From positions 46,936 to 110,935 of the forward strand of contig NZ_FNYZ01000018.1 of NCBI RefSeq assembly GCF_900109095.1: a DNA stretch of 64,000 bases, read 5' to 3'. The DNA comes from Sphingobium sp. AP50. Its GTDB lineage: Bacteria > Pseudomonadota > Alphaproteobacteria > Sphingomonadales > Sphingomonadaceae. Below the pieces are notes generated by a model that was given only the letters and a program-made list of their open reading frames with translations, was not told the DNA's origin and did no database searches. Below are positions 49,246-57,395 of this stretch, one piece after another (positions within the stretch are counted from its first letter, which is position 1; the number at the start of each line of letters is the position of its first letter). A program made the position numbers and the translations under genes.

Positions 49246-51201
49246 ATGCACATCATGTCACGTGTCGCTCTCTGCGCGCTAGGCGCCCCGCTCCTCTTTC
49301 AAATTGCGGCGATGGCTCAAAAGACCGAGCCCAGTGTCAAGGATCGGGCCCGGTCCGCAGCCGCGGCATCACGCACCCGCACGGGGTCAAGCGAGGCCCT
49401 GCAATCCAACTTTGTAACGCCAGGCCTTAGTGGACAGTCCATCACGACCATCGACGGCAAGACCGGGTTCGCCCCGAACGTGAACTGCCAAAAGACGTCG
49501 ACACTGCTGGAAGTGCTGGTTCAGCCTGGCAGCACCGGGGATCTTACCCAGGTCCGCATCTTACATGATCGTGATCTTAACGGCGCATATGACAGTCTGA
49601 CCCAGCTACCGGTTCCGGTTTCCGGCCTGTGCGGCAATGGCATCATAAGCTGCAATCCTGGCACATGGGAGGGCTGCCGCTCTTATGGCTGGTCTGTGGA
49701 CAGCACTCTCAAGATCGATCTTAAGCAGACGCCAATGACCAGTCTTTCGGGCTGCTATTGTATCAACAGCAGCTGCGGGACGAGCCTAGCCTGGGCTAAT
49801 ATGGCCGATATTCTCAAAGATCTTGGCGGAGGGATCGTTGGCGCGCTCACCACCGCCGATCCTCGCATCGGCATTGCCCAGGCGCAGGTCGAGGGAACTG
49901 CGATCCGATATAGTGGGGCCCAGACAACCGCATGCCTGTCGAACCCGAAGGTTGAGCAGACAAGATATCGCGCTACCCCCGAGATCCTGGCCGGCGATGC
50001 GCAAGACGTGGCGCAAAGCAGCAGTATTTTCCAGGCGGTGAAGGCTTCCCCGGCGGCAACTGGAAAGGCCGAGCAGATATCCGCCTGCACGATCACCCGC
50101 GAAATTTCGTCAAGCCAGGCCGACCTAGAGTCCATCATTAGGCGCACGTCGGGCGGCTATGCGACGAACCAGACCGGCGGCGCACAGGTCAGCTTCCTGA
50201 TGGGATCACCGAGCGACAACAGCCTCAAGGGCGGTGCGTGCACGCTTTTCGACTATCGGATGACGATTGATGTAGCGGACGCCGACCGGCTGAAGGCAGT
50301 TCGCCTCGCGCGCTATTTCGCAGACGACTGGGCGCAGGTGCGGGTCGATGGCCAGCTTATTGCGGCGGGGCCCTCGACATGGAGTGGTATGGGACTGCCG
50401 CCTGGCAAATGTGATCGCAAGGCTACCTATGACGCTCGGCCTGCGCTCGACATCACCGCCGCGATGACGCCGGGCACACATGAAATCTGGCTACGCGTCG
50501 CCGTTGGCGACGAAGGCGAGGCCTATGCACAGATCGAGGCCGACCTCGATCTTTCCTGTCGAACGACCGAACGGCTCGTGGATCGTTGCAACAGCCTCGT
50601 TAGCCAACGCCAGTGTACGCTGCGCGACGAGACCGTAGATGATGTGACGACTTTTAGAAATGGTATCGGCACCGGCCTCTCGCCGCTGCCTCAAACCCGT
50701 ATGATCGGGACCGGCGCGTGCGCCATCACGATTACCCGCGACTTCTTTGCGCGCAACCGGCGCTATGCCTGCATCGTCGATACAGGAAGCCAGGAAGCCC
50801 CTGATCTCACCCGCGCCGCTCATATCATCGACCGCTCCACCGAGACGATGCTGAGCGATCGGATCAAGACTGCGGACGGCGGCTATCAGGAGACGCAGCG
50901 CGCTTTCTCATTGCCTGCCCAGGATCCTGTCGCGACATGCGAGCCGATCTGCAAGACGCGCAAAGCGCGGACCAACAGCGATGCAGCGCTCGATGGCGTG
51001 GTGGGGCATCTGCAAATCTCTGATCAGGGATGGGACAGCTATTACCATCTCTGCTCTGCTGACAATGTCTGCCCTGCAGGCGCCGGCGAGGACATCGTGT
51101 CGGCCTGTGGCTGCCTTGACGATTTTCCCGAGGCCGTCACCATGATGCAGACGGTGCGCCTTGCAGGCGCAGACCTTGTCTGCACGGCGCGCGGCCAATG
51201 A
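49246..51201 (+). CDS. traN: TraN-like Cys-rich secreted protein, first half of split TraN
   Basis: A 651-residue exported protein if started at ATG 49246 (or 49255), where a signal peptide begins (SRVALCALGAPLLFQIAAMA). The frame also runs back to ATG 48940. Many cysteines and the position after traU point to the mating-pair stabilisation protein TraN, but the typical TraN C-terminus is missing and is encoded by the next gene. Blocks such as GCRSYGWSVDSTLK, GCYCINSSCGTSLAW and YACIVDTGSQEAPDLTRA fit the TraN middle region. It is probably outer-membrane associated and contacts the recipient. Confidence 0.75.
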   Translation: MHIMSRVALCALGAPLLFQIAAMAQKTEPSVKDRARSAAAASRTRTGSSEALQSNFVTPGLSGQSITTIDGKTGFAPNVNCQKTSTLLEVLVQPGSTGDLTQVRILHDRDLNGAYDSLTQLPVPVSGLCGNGIISCNPGTWEGCRSYGWSVDSTLKIDLKQTPMTSLSGCYCINSSCGTSLAWANMADILKDLGGGIVGALTTADPRIGIAQAQVEGTAIRYSGAQTTACLSNPKVEQTRYRATPEILAGDAQDVAQSSSIFQAVKASPAATGKAEQISACTITREISSSQADLESIIRRTSGGYATNQTGGAQVSFLMGSPSDNSLKGGACTLFDYRMTIDVADADRLKAVRLARYFADDWAQVRVDGQLIAAGPSTWSGMGLPPGKCDRKATYDARPALDITAAMTPGTHEIWLRVAVGDEGEAYAQIEADLDLSCRTTERLVDRCNSLVSQRQCTLRDETVDDVTTFRNGIGTGLSPLPQTRMIGTGACAITITRDFFARNRRYACIVDTGSQEAPDLTRAAHIIDRSTETMLSDRIKTADGGYQETQRAFSLPAQDPVATCEPICKTRKARTNSDAALDGVVGHLQISDQGWDSYYHLCSADNVCPAGAGEDIVSACGCLDDFPEAVTMMQTVRLAGADLVCTARGQ

Positions 51202-52286
51202 AGAAACGCACGGTCCTGCTTTGGCTGACGCTGCTATTGGCAACTTGTGGCCAACCGCAGCTTGTCCATGCCCAGCAATGGCTTTGCGCGGCAGATCTCA
51301 ACGGCAACGGCGATGCCGCCGATGATGGTGAGATTGCAGGTTGCACTATGACGGCAAGCGGAGACCATCTGTGCCCGATCGAGCAGATGACGTGCATGTC
51401 GGACGCCTCTGGCGGCTATGCCTGTCCGCTGGGCAACCAATATGCCTGCCTCTCACCCGACGGCGTCTCAGCCCCGATCTGCTCACCCCATAGCTGCATC
51501 GAGACCAGCGCCAGCCAGGTCGAAGAAGAGGTGGTGATCGAGGATCCGGGTACAGCGGCAGATGGCGCAGTCGACGCCGACGGCAACTGCCTCGGCACTG
51601 TCGAAATCTTCGGTGGACGAAAGCTGCGCTGCCGCCCGCCGGGCCTGAGCGTCACCTTCCAAAATTGCTGCAAGGACAAAGACAAGATCGTTAAAGACGG
51701 CATGGGCTCGTCGATCAGCTCCATAGGCACCAAGATCGCCATCGCCAAGGGCGTGTTCACTGGCATGAAGGCCGCCTATACCGCGTTCAAGGCCGGTGCG
51801 ACGGCGAGCCAGGCTGCAAGCGCGGGCGCCAATGCGCTTATCGTCGGCATCGATCCGACGTCCATCGCCATCAGTCTTGCGATCAATTTCATGGTCGAGG
51901 TGCTGCTCCAGGGCTGCGACCAACAAGATATGGAAGCTGGAATGCTCCGCGGATCAGGCATGTGCCATGAAGTCGGCACTTATTGCTCATCGAAAGTCCT
52001 GGGGCTGTGCGTCCAGAAGGCCAAAAGCCAATGCTGCTTCAACAGTAAGCTCGGCCGCATCATCCAAGAGCAGGGGCGCCCGCAATTGAAGGCGTTCGCC
52101 AATGGTTGGGGCGAGGTCAGGTCTCCGAACTGCCGTGGATTTACGGCGCAGGAATTCCAGGCCCTCGACTTCAGCAAGATGAATCTGTCCGAATATTATG
52201 ACGAGATCGAGACCAGATCGGCCGATCTCATCGGTTCCGACATGGAGAAGAAGGTCGATGCCTATCTCAACGCCGTCCAATATTAG
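51198..52286 (+). CDS. traN: TraN C-terminal homologue (mating-pair stabilisation)
   Basis: A 362-residue exported Cys-rich protein with its own signal peptide (WLTLLLATCGQPQLVHAQ). Its C-terminal part strongly resembles the end of F TraN: QKAKSQCCFNSKLGRIIQEQ, GRPQL and GFTAQEFQALDFSKMNLSEY. A hydrophobic helical stretch at about 180-235 (GVFTGMKAAYTAFKAGATAS) also occurs. It overlaps the first TraN gene by 4 bp, so the two halves are made together and presumably assemble on the cell surface. Confidence 0.88.
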   Translation: MKKRTVLLWLTLLLATCGQPQLVHAQQWLCAADLNGNGDAADDGEIAGCTMTASGDHLCPIEQMTCMSDASGGYACPLGNQYACLSPDGVSAPICSPHSCIETSASQVEEEVVIEDPGTAADGAVDADGNCLGTVEIFGGRKLRCRPPGLSVTFQNCCKDKDKIVKDGMGSSISSIGTKIAIAKGVFTGMKAAYTAFKAGATASQAASAGANALIVGIDPTSIAISLAINFMVEVLLQGCDQQDMEAGMLRGSGMCHEVGTYCSSKVLGLCVQKAKSQCCFNSKLGRIIQEQGRPQLKAFANGWGEVRSPNCRGFTAQEFQALDFSKMNLSEYYDEIETRSADLIGSDMEKKVDAYLNAVQY

Positions 52287-53154
52287 GCGGGCTACTGCCC
52301 TCATGGTGGTGAGCTGCTGGCCGATTGACACGCTCGCAGCTGCGCCGGACACCATGTCACCGCCAGCCACAGCAGCCTCGCCCTCTGAGGGTGAAAAGGC
52401 CATGGGAAAACTGGCAAAAGCCAAGGCGCGAGTGCGTAACGCCAAAGGGAAGGACGCAGCAATATCTTCTCCCATCATTCCCGCGCCATCCCCGCAATTA
52501 CGCAAACGCGCCTTCGATGCGATGCGCGCCCACACATCAAATTCTCGCCTTGAGGAAAGGGCACGCGCAGCCCGGCTGGCCGGTGAAGCACAACTCGCGC
52601 GCGATTCTGAGGACATGGGCAAGCGATTGGCGCAAGCTCTTGGCCTGGAGGCCCCAACGCCGTTGGCTGCGGCAAAGGCGGTAACGCCAGCGCCACCCAA
52701 TAGTTGGGTACCGGTCCTGTTCGTCTCCTCCTCCATGCCCATTGCCACGTTACGGACCTATGCCGGACAGCTTGAACGCACGCGGGGGGTCCTCGCGTTC
52801 CGGGGATTGCCCGGCGGCCTTACCAAGATGGGTCCGATGGCCAAGCTTTCCGCGCAAATCCTGCGGCGAGAACCGGGCTGTGAAGGGCCTGCCTGCGCAA
52901 TGCGCGATGTTCAGCTCATTGTCGATCCGATACTGTTCCGCCAGCATGGCGTTGCGCGCGTGCCCGCGCTCGGGCTCCTGCCCGGCGACCCGACCAAACC
53001 CTATTGCGAACGCGAAGAGGAAGCTGCCACGGCAGCCAAGGCCAGCCAGCTCGTCTACGGCGACGCAGCACTGTCGGGAATGCTCGAAACCTATGCACGC
53101 CTTGGCGGCGAAAAGGAGGTCCACGATGCTCAGACTCGCCTGGAACACCGGTAA
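52258..53154 (+). CDS. trbC: TrbC, F-type pilus assembly protein
   Basis: A 298-residue periplasmic protein. ATG 52258, with AGAAGG upstream and a basic-then-hydrophobic signal sequence (RRATALMVVSCWPIDTLAAA), overlaps the TraN end by 29 bp. The TrbC_Ftype domain is in the C-terminal half (PVLFVSSSMPIATLRTYAGQ, RGVLAFRGLPGG, CAMRDVQLIVDPILFRQHGV). In F and R-plasmids it works with TraW, sometimes as a fusion. Its place after traN differs from F, where trbC precedes traN. Confidence 0.88.
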   Translation: MPISTPSNIRRATALMVVSCWPIDTLAAAPDTMSPPATAASPSEGEKAMGKLAKAKARVRNAKGKDAAISSPIIPAPSPQLRKRAFDAMRAHTSNSRLEERARAARLAGEAQLARDSEDMGKRLAQALGLEAPTPLAAAKAVTPAPPNSWVPVLFVSSSMPIATLRTYAGQLERTRGVLAFRGLPGGLTKMGPMAKLSAQILRREPGCEGPACAMRDVQLIVDPILFRQHGVARVPALGLLPGDPTKPYCEREEEAATAAKASQLVYGDAALSGMLETYARLGGEKEVHDAQTRLEHR

Positions 53155-53725
53155 GTTCGTCTGGTCCAAACTCCGCGACCTCTCCCGCGCGGCTGCGGAC
53201 GCGCTGCAAACGCCGGATAAAAGCCAACTGTTCCTGCAGCGCCGGTTGGCTAAAGCCCTTATCATCGTCAGCGCCGTCGCGCTTTTTGTCTGGTGGACGC
53301 TGCCCCAGTTCGTCTGGGTGCGCAGTCCCTCTATTGACGCCTGGGCAGTGCGAAAGGTCGGCGGCTTCATTGGACGCAATGACCTCGTTATGTTCGAGCT
53401 GCGCCACCCACTCGCTGGACCTGTTCCGGTCAACGTCACCAAATATGCCCTTTGCCTGCCTGGTGATTATCTTGGCTCCTACACCATGCATGCCGATCGC
53501 TATCCCACCCGGCTCGAAGCTGCTTTTTTCTGCAATGGGCGTCTGATCGGCGTCAGCAAGGCTTATGGCAAAAAAGGGCAGCGGCTTGATTTTTTCAAGT
53601 GGAAGGATGGACCGATCCCGAAAGGCCAAGCCTATATCGGCTCCTCTTATAAGGACGGTTTCGACAGCCGCTATTTTGGGCTAGTGCCGATCTCCGGCCT
53701 CATCCGCATGGAACGCGTGCTGTGA
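53126..53725 (+). CDS. traF: S26-type conjugative signal peptidase
   Basis: A 199-residue inner-membrane protein with AAAAGGAGGT before ATG 53126, one membrane span (KALIIVSAVALFVWWTLPQF), then an S26/TraF(RP4)-like domain: SPSID where the catalytic Ser-x-Ser-Met box would be, TKYALCLPGD for the Lys box, and YIGSSYKDGFDSRYFGLVPI. The Ser box is altered from the usual S-x-S-M-P, so activity needs testing. It probably processes pilin or another exported component. It overlaps trbC and traF. Confidence 0.8.
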   Translation: MLRLAWNTGKFVWSKLRDLSRAAADALQTPDKSQLFLQRRLAKALIIVSAVALFVWWTLPQFVWVRSPSIDAWAVRKVGGFIGRNDLVMFELRHPLAGPVPVNVTKYALCLPGDYLGSYTMHADRYPTRLEAAFFCNGRLIGVSKAYGKKGQRLDFFKWKDGPIPKGQAYIGSSYKDGFDSRYFGLVPISGLIRMERVL

Positions 53726-54609
53726 TGCGGCAGCGGCTTGCCAGGCTGGCAATCGCCACGATCTTCATGGCACCAGCTACTGGCCTGTGCGCCGATCCGG
53801 CGACCCAGCCAGCCAAGGTTCGGCAGGGTTATTGGTGGTATGAGGCGCCGCCCGCCGCCGTAGACACCAAGGAGCAGCAGGAGGCGGTGGAGAAGCCCGT
53901 CATTCCGCCAATGGCGGAACTCGCCAGATGGTCGCCACCGCGTATTCGCAAACTCATCGAGGCGCAGCGCGACTATGCGGCTACCGCCTTGACGGTGGAT
54001 GCCGTTTCCGATTTCTGGCGGCTCCAGGATTTCGCGCGGCGCAAGGCCCGCGCATTTGCCGGCGTCACCCAGATTGCGATGCTGGCCCATCCGGAACTCA
54101 GTGCCAAATCCGCCAACCCCATGGTCGGCGATGCGCGCGCGGCACTAGGCGCGCACAAGGAGGCCGCGCGCCGAACCTATTTACGTGCCAACGCGCACAC
54201 CTATGCCCTTGTCATGTTCAGCCGCAGAAGCTGCGGCTATTGCCAGGTGCAGTGGCCGATCGCCCAGCGCTTCCAGGAGGAATTTGGCTGGCAGGTGATC
54301 CGTCAGGACCTCGACGTCCATCCAGAACTCAGCCAAAGGTTCGGTGTCGAGGTGACGCCCACGACCATGGTCATCAAGCGCGACAGCCAGCAGCGCATGG
54401 CCATCGCAAGCGGCGTCGAGGCCTACCCCAATCTCTCGGCGATGGCCTATCAGGCGGTGCGCCTTCTGAACGGCGACATCCGGCCCGAGCAGTTTATGAC
54501 CGGCGCAGGCGAAGAAGGCGGTTTTTTTGATGCCCTTGCCAATGGACCGGTATCGACCAGCTCTGCCGATGCGTGGTCAGAACCCTTGGCATTGCAGGAC
54601 GAGGACTGA
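53722..54609 (+). CDS. traF: TraF, F-type thioredoxin-fold assembly protein
   Basis: A 295-residue periplasmic protein. Signal peptide about 1-22; the F-type TraF opening QGYWWYEAPP; a helical middle; and a C-terminal thioredoxin fold with active CGYC in FSRRSCGYCQVQWPIAQRF and the cis-Pro loop VEVTPTTMVIK. F TraF itself usually lacks the CxxC, so this one may be redox active. It overlaps the peptidase gene by 4 bp. A reverse-strand toxin gene begins 15 bp beyond its stop. Confidence 0.9.
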   Translation: MMRQRLARLAIATIFMAPATGLCADPATQPAKVRQGYWWYEAPPAAVDTKEQQEAVEKPVIPPMAELARWSPPRIRKLIEAQRDYAATALTVDAVSDFWRLQDFARRKARAFAGVTQIAMLAHPELSAKSANPMVGDARAALGAHKEAARRTYLRANAHTYALVMFSRRSCGYCQVQWPIAQRFQEEFGWQVIRQDLDVHPELSQRFGVEVTPTTMVIKRDSQQRMAIASGVEAYPNLSAMAYQAVRLLNGDIRPEQFMTGAGEEGGFFDALANGPVSTSSADAWSEPLALQDED

Positions 54610-54623
54610 TGATGACGCCCTCA

Positions 54624-55022
54624 TCAAACCGGCGTAAGGGCGGCACGGCCGCGCCGCTCGGCAATTTTTACAGCCTGAACATCGAAGCTGACGAAGGTTT
54701 CGCCTCCCAGCCACTGGCCTTCATGGGTAATGACCCCATCGGCAAAATCACCACCAGCATCAAGAAATGCGAGGCCCGCTTCAACCGCGGCGCGATCGAC
54801 TTCGACATTATCCGCTGCAATCAATGTGCGGAGCATCTCGACGAACGCCGCGCGGCTGACCTTGTAGCCTTTGATCAGGACCCACGCGAGTTCACACAAG
54901 GTCGGCAGGGTCAGGGCAACAAGCTTTGCGCCGTCGAGCTGCGCTCGGGCCAAAGGGCTTTGAACTTCGTCATCGTCCGCAATGGCACGAACCAGGATGT
55001 TGGTGTCAGCGATGATTTTCAC
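54624..55022 (-). CDS. vapC: PIN-domain toxin (VapC-like) inside tra operon
   Basis: A 132-residue PIN-domain ribonuclease toxin: DTNILVRAIADDDE with the first Asp, a Glu in PTLCELAWVL, and later acids in GGDFADGVI and VSFDVQ. It overlaps its antitoxin by 4 bp and runs opposite to the tra genes, between traF and the TrbB-like gene. Such modules stabilise plasmids. The plus-strand frame across it is a chance frame. Confidence 0.88.
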   Translation of the reverse strand: MKIIADTNILVRAIADDDEVQSPLARAQLDGAKLVALTLPTLCELAWVLIKGYKVSRAAFVEMLRTLIAADNVEVDRAAVEAGLAFLDAGGDFADGVITHEGQWLGGETFVSFDVQAVKIAERRGRAALTPV

Positions 55023-55270
55023 AGTTCGCCAGCCCAGCCCTTTCCGATGATCTCGTTCATCTCCTCGATGCTTATTGGCTTGCGTCCCTCTCGTTTGAAA
55101 ATGCCAAAGACATCTGAGATCTTTCCGGTCGGCTTGATGGCATGGATTTCGATGCGACCATCGGGCAGCTTATCGACTGCAACCCGATCGCCGGGCTGTA
55201 GACCAAGATGTTTGAGCAAATCCTTCTTGAGGGTGATCTGGCCCTTGGTTGTGATGGTTAACGCGTTCAT
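55019..55270 (-). CDS. vapB: AbrB/MazE-type antitoxin
   Basis: An 83-residue SpoVT/AbrB-fold antitoxin (MNALTITTKGQITLKKDLLK, LGLQPGDRVAVDKLPDGRIE) with a C-terminal toxin-binding tail (SIEEMNEIIGKGWAGEL). ATG 55270 follows AAAGGA; an in-frame start at 55294 is less likely. An inverted repeat 25 bp upstream is the probable autoregulatory operator. Confidence 0.87.
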   Translation of the reverse strand: MNALTITTKGQITLKKDLLKHLGLQPGDRVAVDKLPDGRIEIHAIKPTGKISDVFGIFKREGRKPISIEEMNEIIGKGWAGEL

Positions 55271-55294
55271 CGAAGCGATCCTTTCGCCGCTCAA

Positions 55295-55316
55295 TGTAAG
55301 GCATAATCACCTTACA
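55295..55316. promoter_or_regulatory. Antitoxin operator candidate
   Basis: TGTAAGG (55295-55301) and CCTTACA (55310-55316) form a perfect 7-bp inverted repeat with an 8-base spacer, just upstream of the AbrB antitoxin start. AbrB-type antitoxins bind such repeats. It also lies 13 bp before the TrbB-like start, so binding could affect the tra operon. Confidence 0.55.
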
Positions 55317-55328
55317 CTCAAGCATGGC

Positions 55329-55913
55329 ATGATGATCCTGATAATGGCTATGATGCCGGGACCTGCCGCGAGCGCGTCCGCCACTTCCCAAGGTGACAAA
55401 GAGAAGGCGAGGCAAGCTGCGATCCACCCGATTGTAACCTCTCGTGAATTGAGCATCTGGCTCGCACGTGTCCCGAAGACCCGGGAGTTTCCATCCCATT
55501 TCGACGAGACCCTGCGATCGGAGGGCAGGATGTTCGTAGTCGAGATGAGTTCAGCCCCCGATTGCATACCATGCGGCGATCTTTGGGCGAAGCTGCTTCG
55601 CTTCGGCCGTGCCTATGGCTGGCAGGTCCGGACAATCTCGCCGGCAGAAGCACTCATTCGATCCGGACGCCTCGGTCTCCCCTGGGTTGGCCATCCTGTT
55701 TTGTGGGTGCGGCCGGCATCCGATCAGGCGCGGTTGGTGCCCGCTGCCGTCGGTACCGATCATGACCCGAATTTGCGGCGCAACATTTACCTCGCAACCA
55801 AGCTTCTGACCGGCGTCCGACCTGAAGTCGGCCTTCGGGCCATGTCGAAATATACCGGCATCGTGGCCCCGACGGCTGCCGGTCGCACCCACTTCAAACG
55901 CAAAGGGAGCTGA
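55329..55913 (+). CDS. trbB: TrbB-like thioredoxin-fold conjugation protein
   Basis: A 194-residue exported protein, with a short hydrophobic start from ATG 55329/55332 (MILIMAMMPGPAASASA) and then a thioredoxin-like domain with CIPC in SAPDCIPCGDLWAKLLRF and a later cis-Pro-type LPWVGHPVLWVR. TrbB in F is a disulfide isomerase for Cys-rich T4SS proteins. No good ribosome site precedes it, and the toxin-antitoxin insertion separates it from traF. It may rely on a promoter in the inserted DNA or on read-through. Confidence 0.8.
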   Translation: MMILIMAMMPGPAASASATSQGDKEKARQAAIHPIVTSRELSIWLARVPKTREFPSHFDETLRSEGRMFVVEMSSAPDCIPCGDLWAKLLRFGRAYGWQVRTISPAEALIRSGRLGLPWVGHPVLWVRPASDQARLVPAAVGTDHDPNLRRNIYLATKLLTGVRPEVGLRAMSKYTGIVAPTAAGRTHFKRKGS

Positions 55914-55962
55914 CCATGGCGGGTCTCAGCCCTCTTCCTCTTCAGAAAGGACTTCTCCCGCC

Positions 55963-57381
55963 ATGGCCCCCTTACCGAAATATGTGCTGACCAGCTTCGC
56001 AGCGCTCGGCGCCGCCACAGTGACACCCGCCGCGCAAGCGCAAGGCTGGGCCGAGAGCTGGTTCGACAATGTGACCTACATCAGTCCTGGCAGCTTCGAG
56101 GACCAGACCCGCGGTTATGTGACGGCGGGCGGCATGTCGGGTCGGGTCAACGTCCATAATGATTATCTGATGAGCCTCACTCTTCCCAAAGTAAAGGCTG
56201 GTTGCGGCGGCATCGACATGTTCCTTGGCGGCATGTCGTTTCTCGATCCCGACTATCTCGTTCAGAAGCTTGAAAGCATTCTTCAGGCCGCCCCAGCGGT
56301 TGCCTTCCAATATCTGCTCGAAACGCTCGACGAAAAAATGGGTAATATTATCAGCAAGATGGAGGCAGCAACCAATTATCTCAATTCTATTCAGGTGAAC
56401 GACTGCCGCTTGTCGAACCGGATGGTCCAGATTGCGAAGGGCGACGACAATATGTCAGGCATCATCGAGGAGATGACGGGCTATCGGTCGGTCAAACAAG
56501 GCTTTGCCAAAAGCTATCAGCAGAGCCGCGAAAAAATAGAGTCCAATGCGAACAACCCAACCGAGGATCTGAAGGACGCGCTCTCCAACTGCCCGGCCGA
56601 GGTCAGCGACATTTTTCGAACCGGCTCCCTTCTTTCCCACGCTGCCGCCCGCGTTGGCGCGAGCAGCTGGGCGAGCGTGATGCGGGCGCGGGTCGGCGAC
56701 GTCTATATGCGCTGGGACAATATGGACAAGGTTCCGCTCTTCTCCGCAATCCCGGCCTGCCCCGCCCAGGATACCGACTCTCCCGATGATTTCCTGGCCG
56801 GAAAGGTCCAGACCCGCGCGCTGAACATTCCCGCGACGTCATCCGATTGCTCGCAGGACGCGGGTAAAGGCGCCCTGGCCCTATCGCGCGAACGGCTGGA
56901 AGCAATAGCGATCAAGATCAGGACGAAGGCGGCTCTGACGACCGAAGAGCGCCAGTTCATCGCCAATGTCCGCACGCTGCCTGTCTACCGAATGCTGGAA
57001 TGGGGCGTCCGGCAGGGCGTCGTCGATTCAGTCATTGCCGACACCGAAGAACTGGTCGCGCTCACGCTCGCCTATCAAATGCTCAATGACCTTACCCGCA
57101 CGATAGACTTTACGTTGACCAATGCCGAGCGCGGCGCGACGTCCGCCGGCGCTGCCGACAGCAGCAGTTCCAACATCTGCCAGACCCGTATTCTCGCCAA
57201 AGGCATCGAACAGCTAGGCGATCTGCGCGAGGAGGTTTTGCGCCAGCGTGCGCAGATGCGGCAATCCTATCTCGCCGCTCTGAACCAGGCGAACCTCTCA
57301 GCCAACTATGCGGGCCTGCTACGCCAGCGCGATCAGGATGCCCGAAACGCTGCCGGCGTTGCTGCAAGCCGAAATCGTTGA
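55963..57381 (+). CDS. traH: TraH, F-type pilus assembly protein
   Basis: A 472-residue periplasmic protein: signal peptide about 1-26 (ending AQAQG), the TraH opening SWFDNVTYISPGSFEDQTRG with GYVTAGGMSGRVN, IDMFLGGMSFLDPDYLVQKL, and a C-terminal coiled-coil tail (EQLGDLREEVLRQRAQMRQS). It works with TraF and TraU in pilus extension and mating-pair formation. It lies 49 bp after the TrbB-like gene; AGAAAGGA occurs in the gap. Confidence 0.92.
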   Translation: MAPLPKYVLTSFAALGAATVTPAAQAQGWAESWFDNVTYISPGSFEDQTRGYVTAGGMSGRVNVHNDYLMSLTLPKVKAGCGGIDMFLGGMSFLDPDYLVQKLESILQAAPAVAFQYLLETLDEKMGNIISKMEAATNYLNSIQVNDCRLSNRMVQIAKGDDNMSGIIEEMTGYRSVKQGFAKSYQQSREKIESNANNPTEDLKDALSNCPAEVSDIFRTGSLLSHAAARVGASSWASVMRARVGDVYMRWDNMDKVPLFSAIPACPAQDTDSPDDFLAGKVQTRALNIPATSSDCSQDAGKGALALSRERLEAIAIKIRTKAALTTEERQFIANVRTLPVYRMLEWGVRQGVVDSVIADTEELVALTLAYQMLNDLTRTIDFTLTNAERGATSAGAADSSSSNICQTRILAKGIEQLGDLREEVLRQRAQMRQSYLAALNQANLSANYAGLLRQRDQDARNAAGVAASRNR

Positions 57382-57395
57382 AGAGGCGCCGACTC

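Noticed and set aside
54573..55913. 446-codon plus-strand frame running through the toxin-antitoxin genes into the TrbB-like protein
   Set aside because: Its first 250 residues are the reverse reading of the vapC/antitoxin genes; only the part from 55329 looks like a T4SS thioredoxin.
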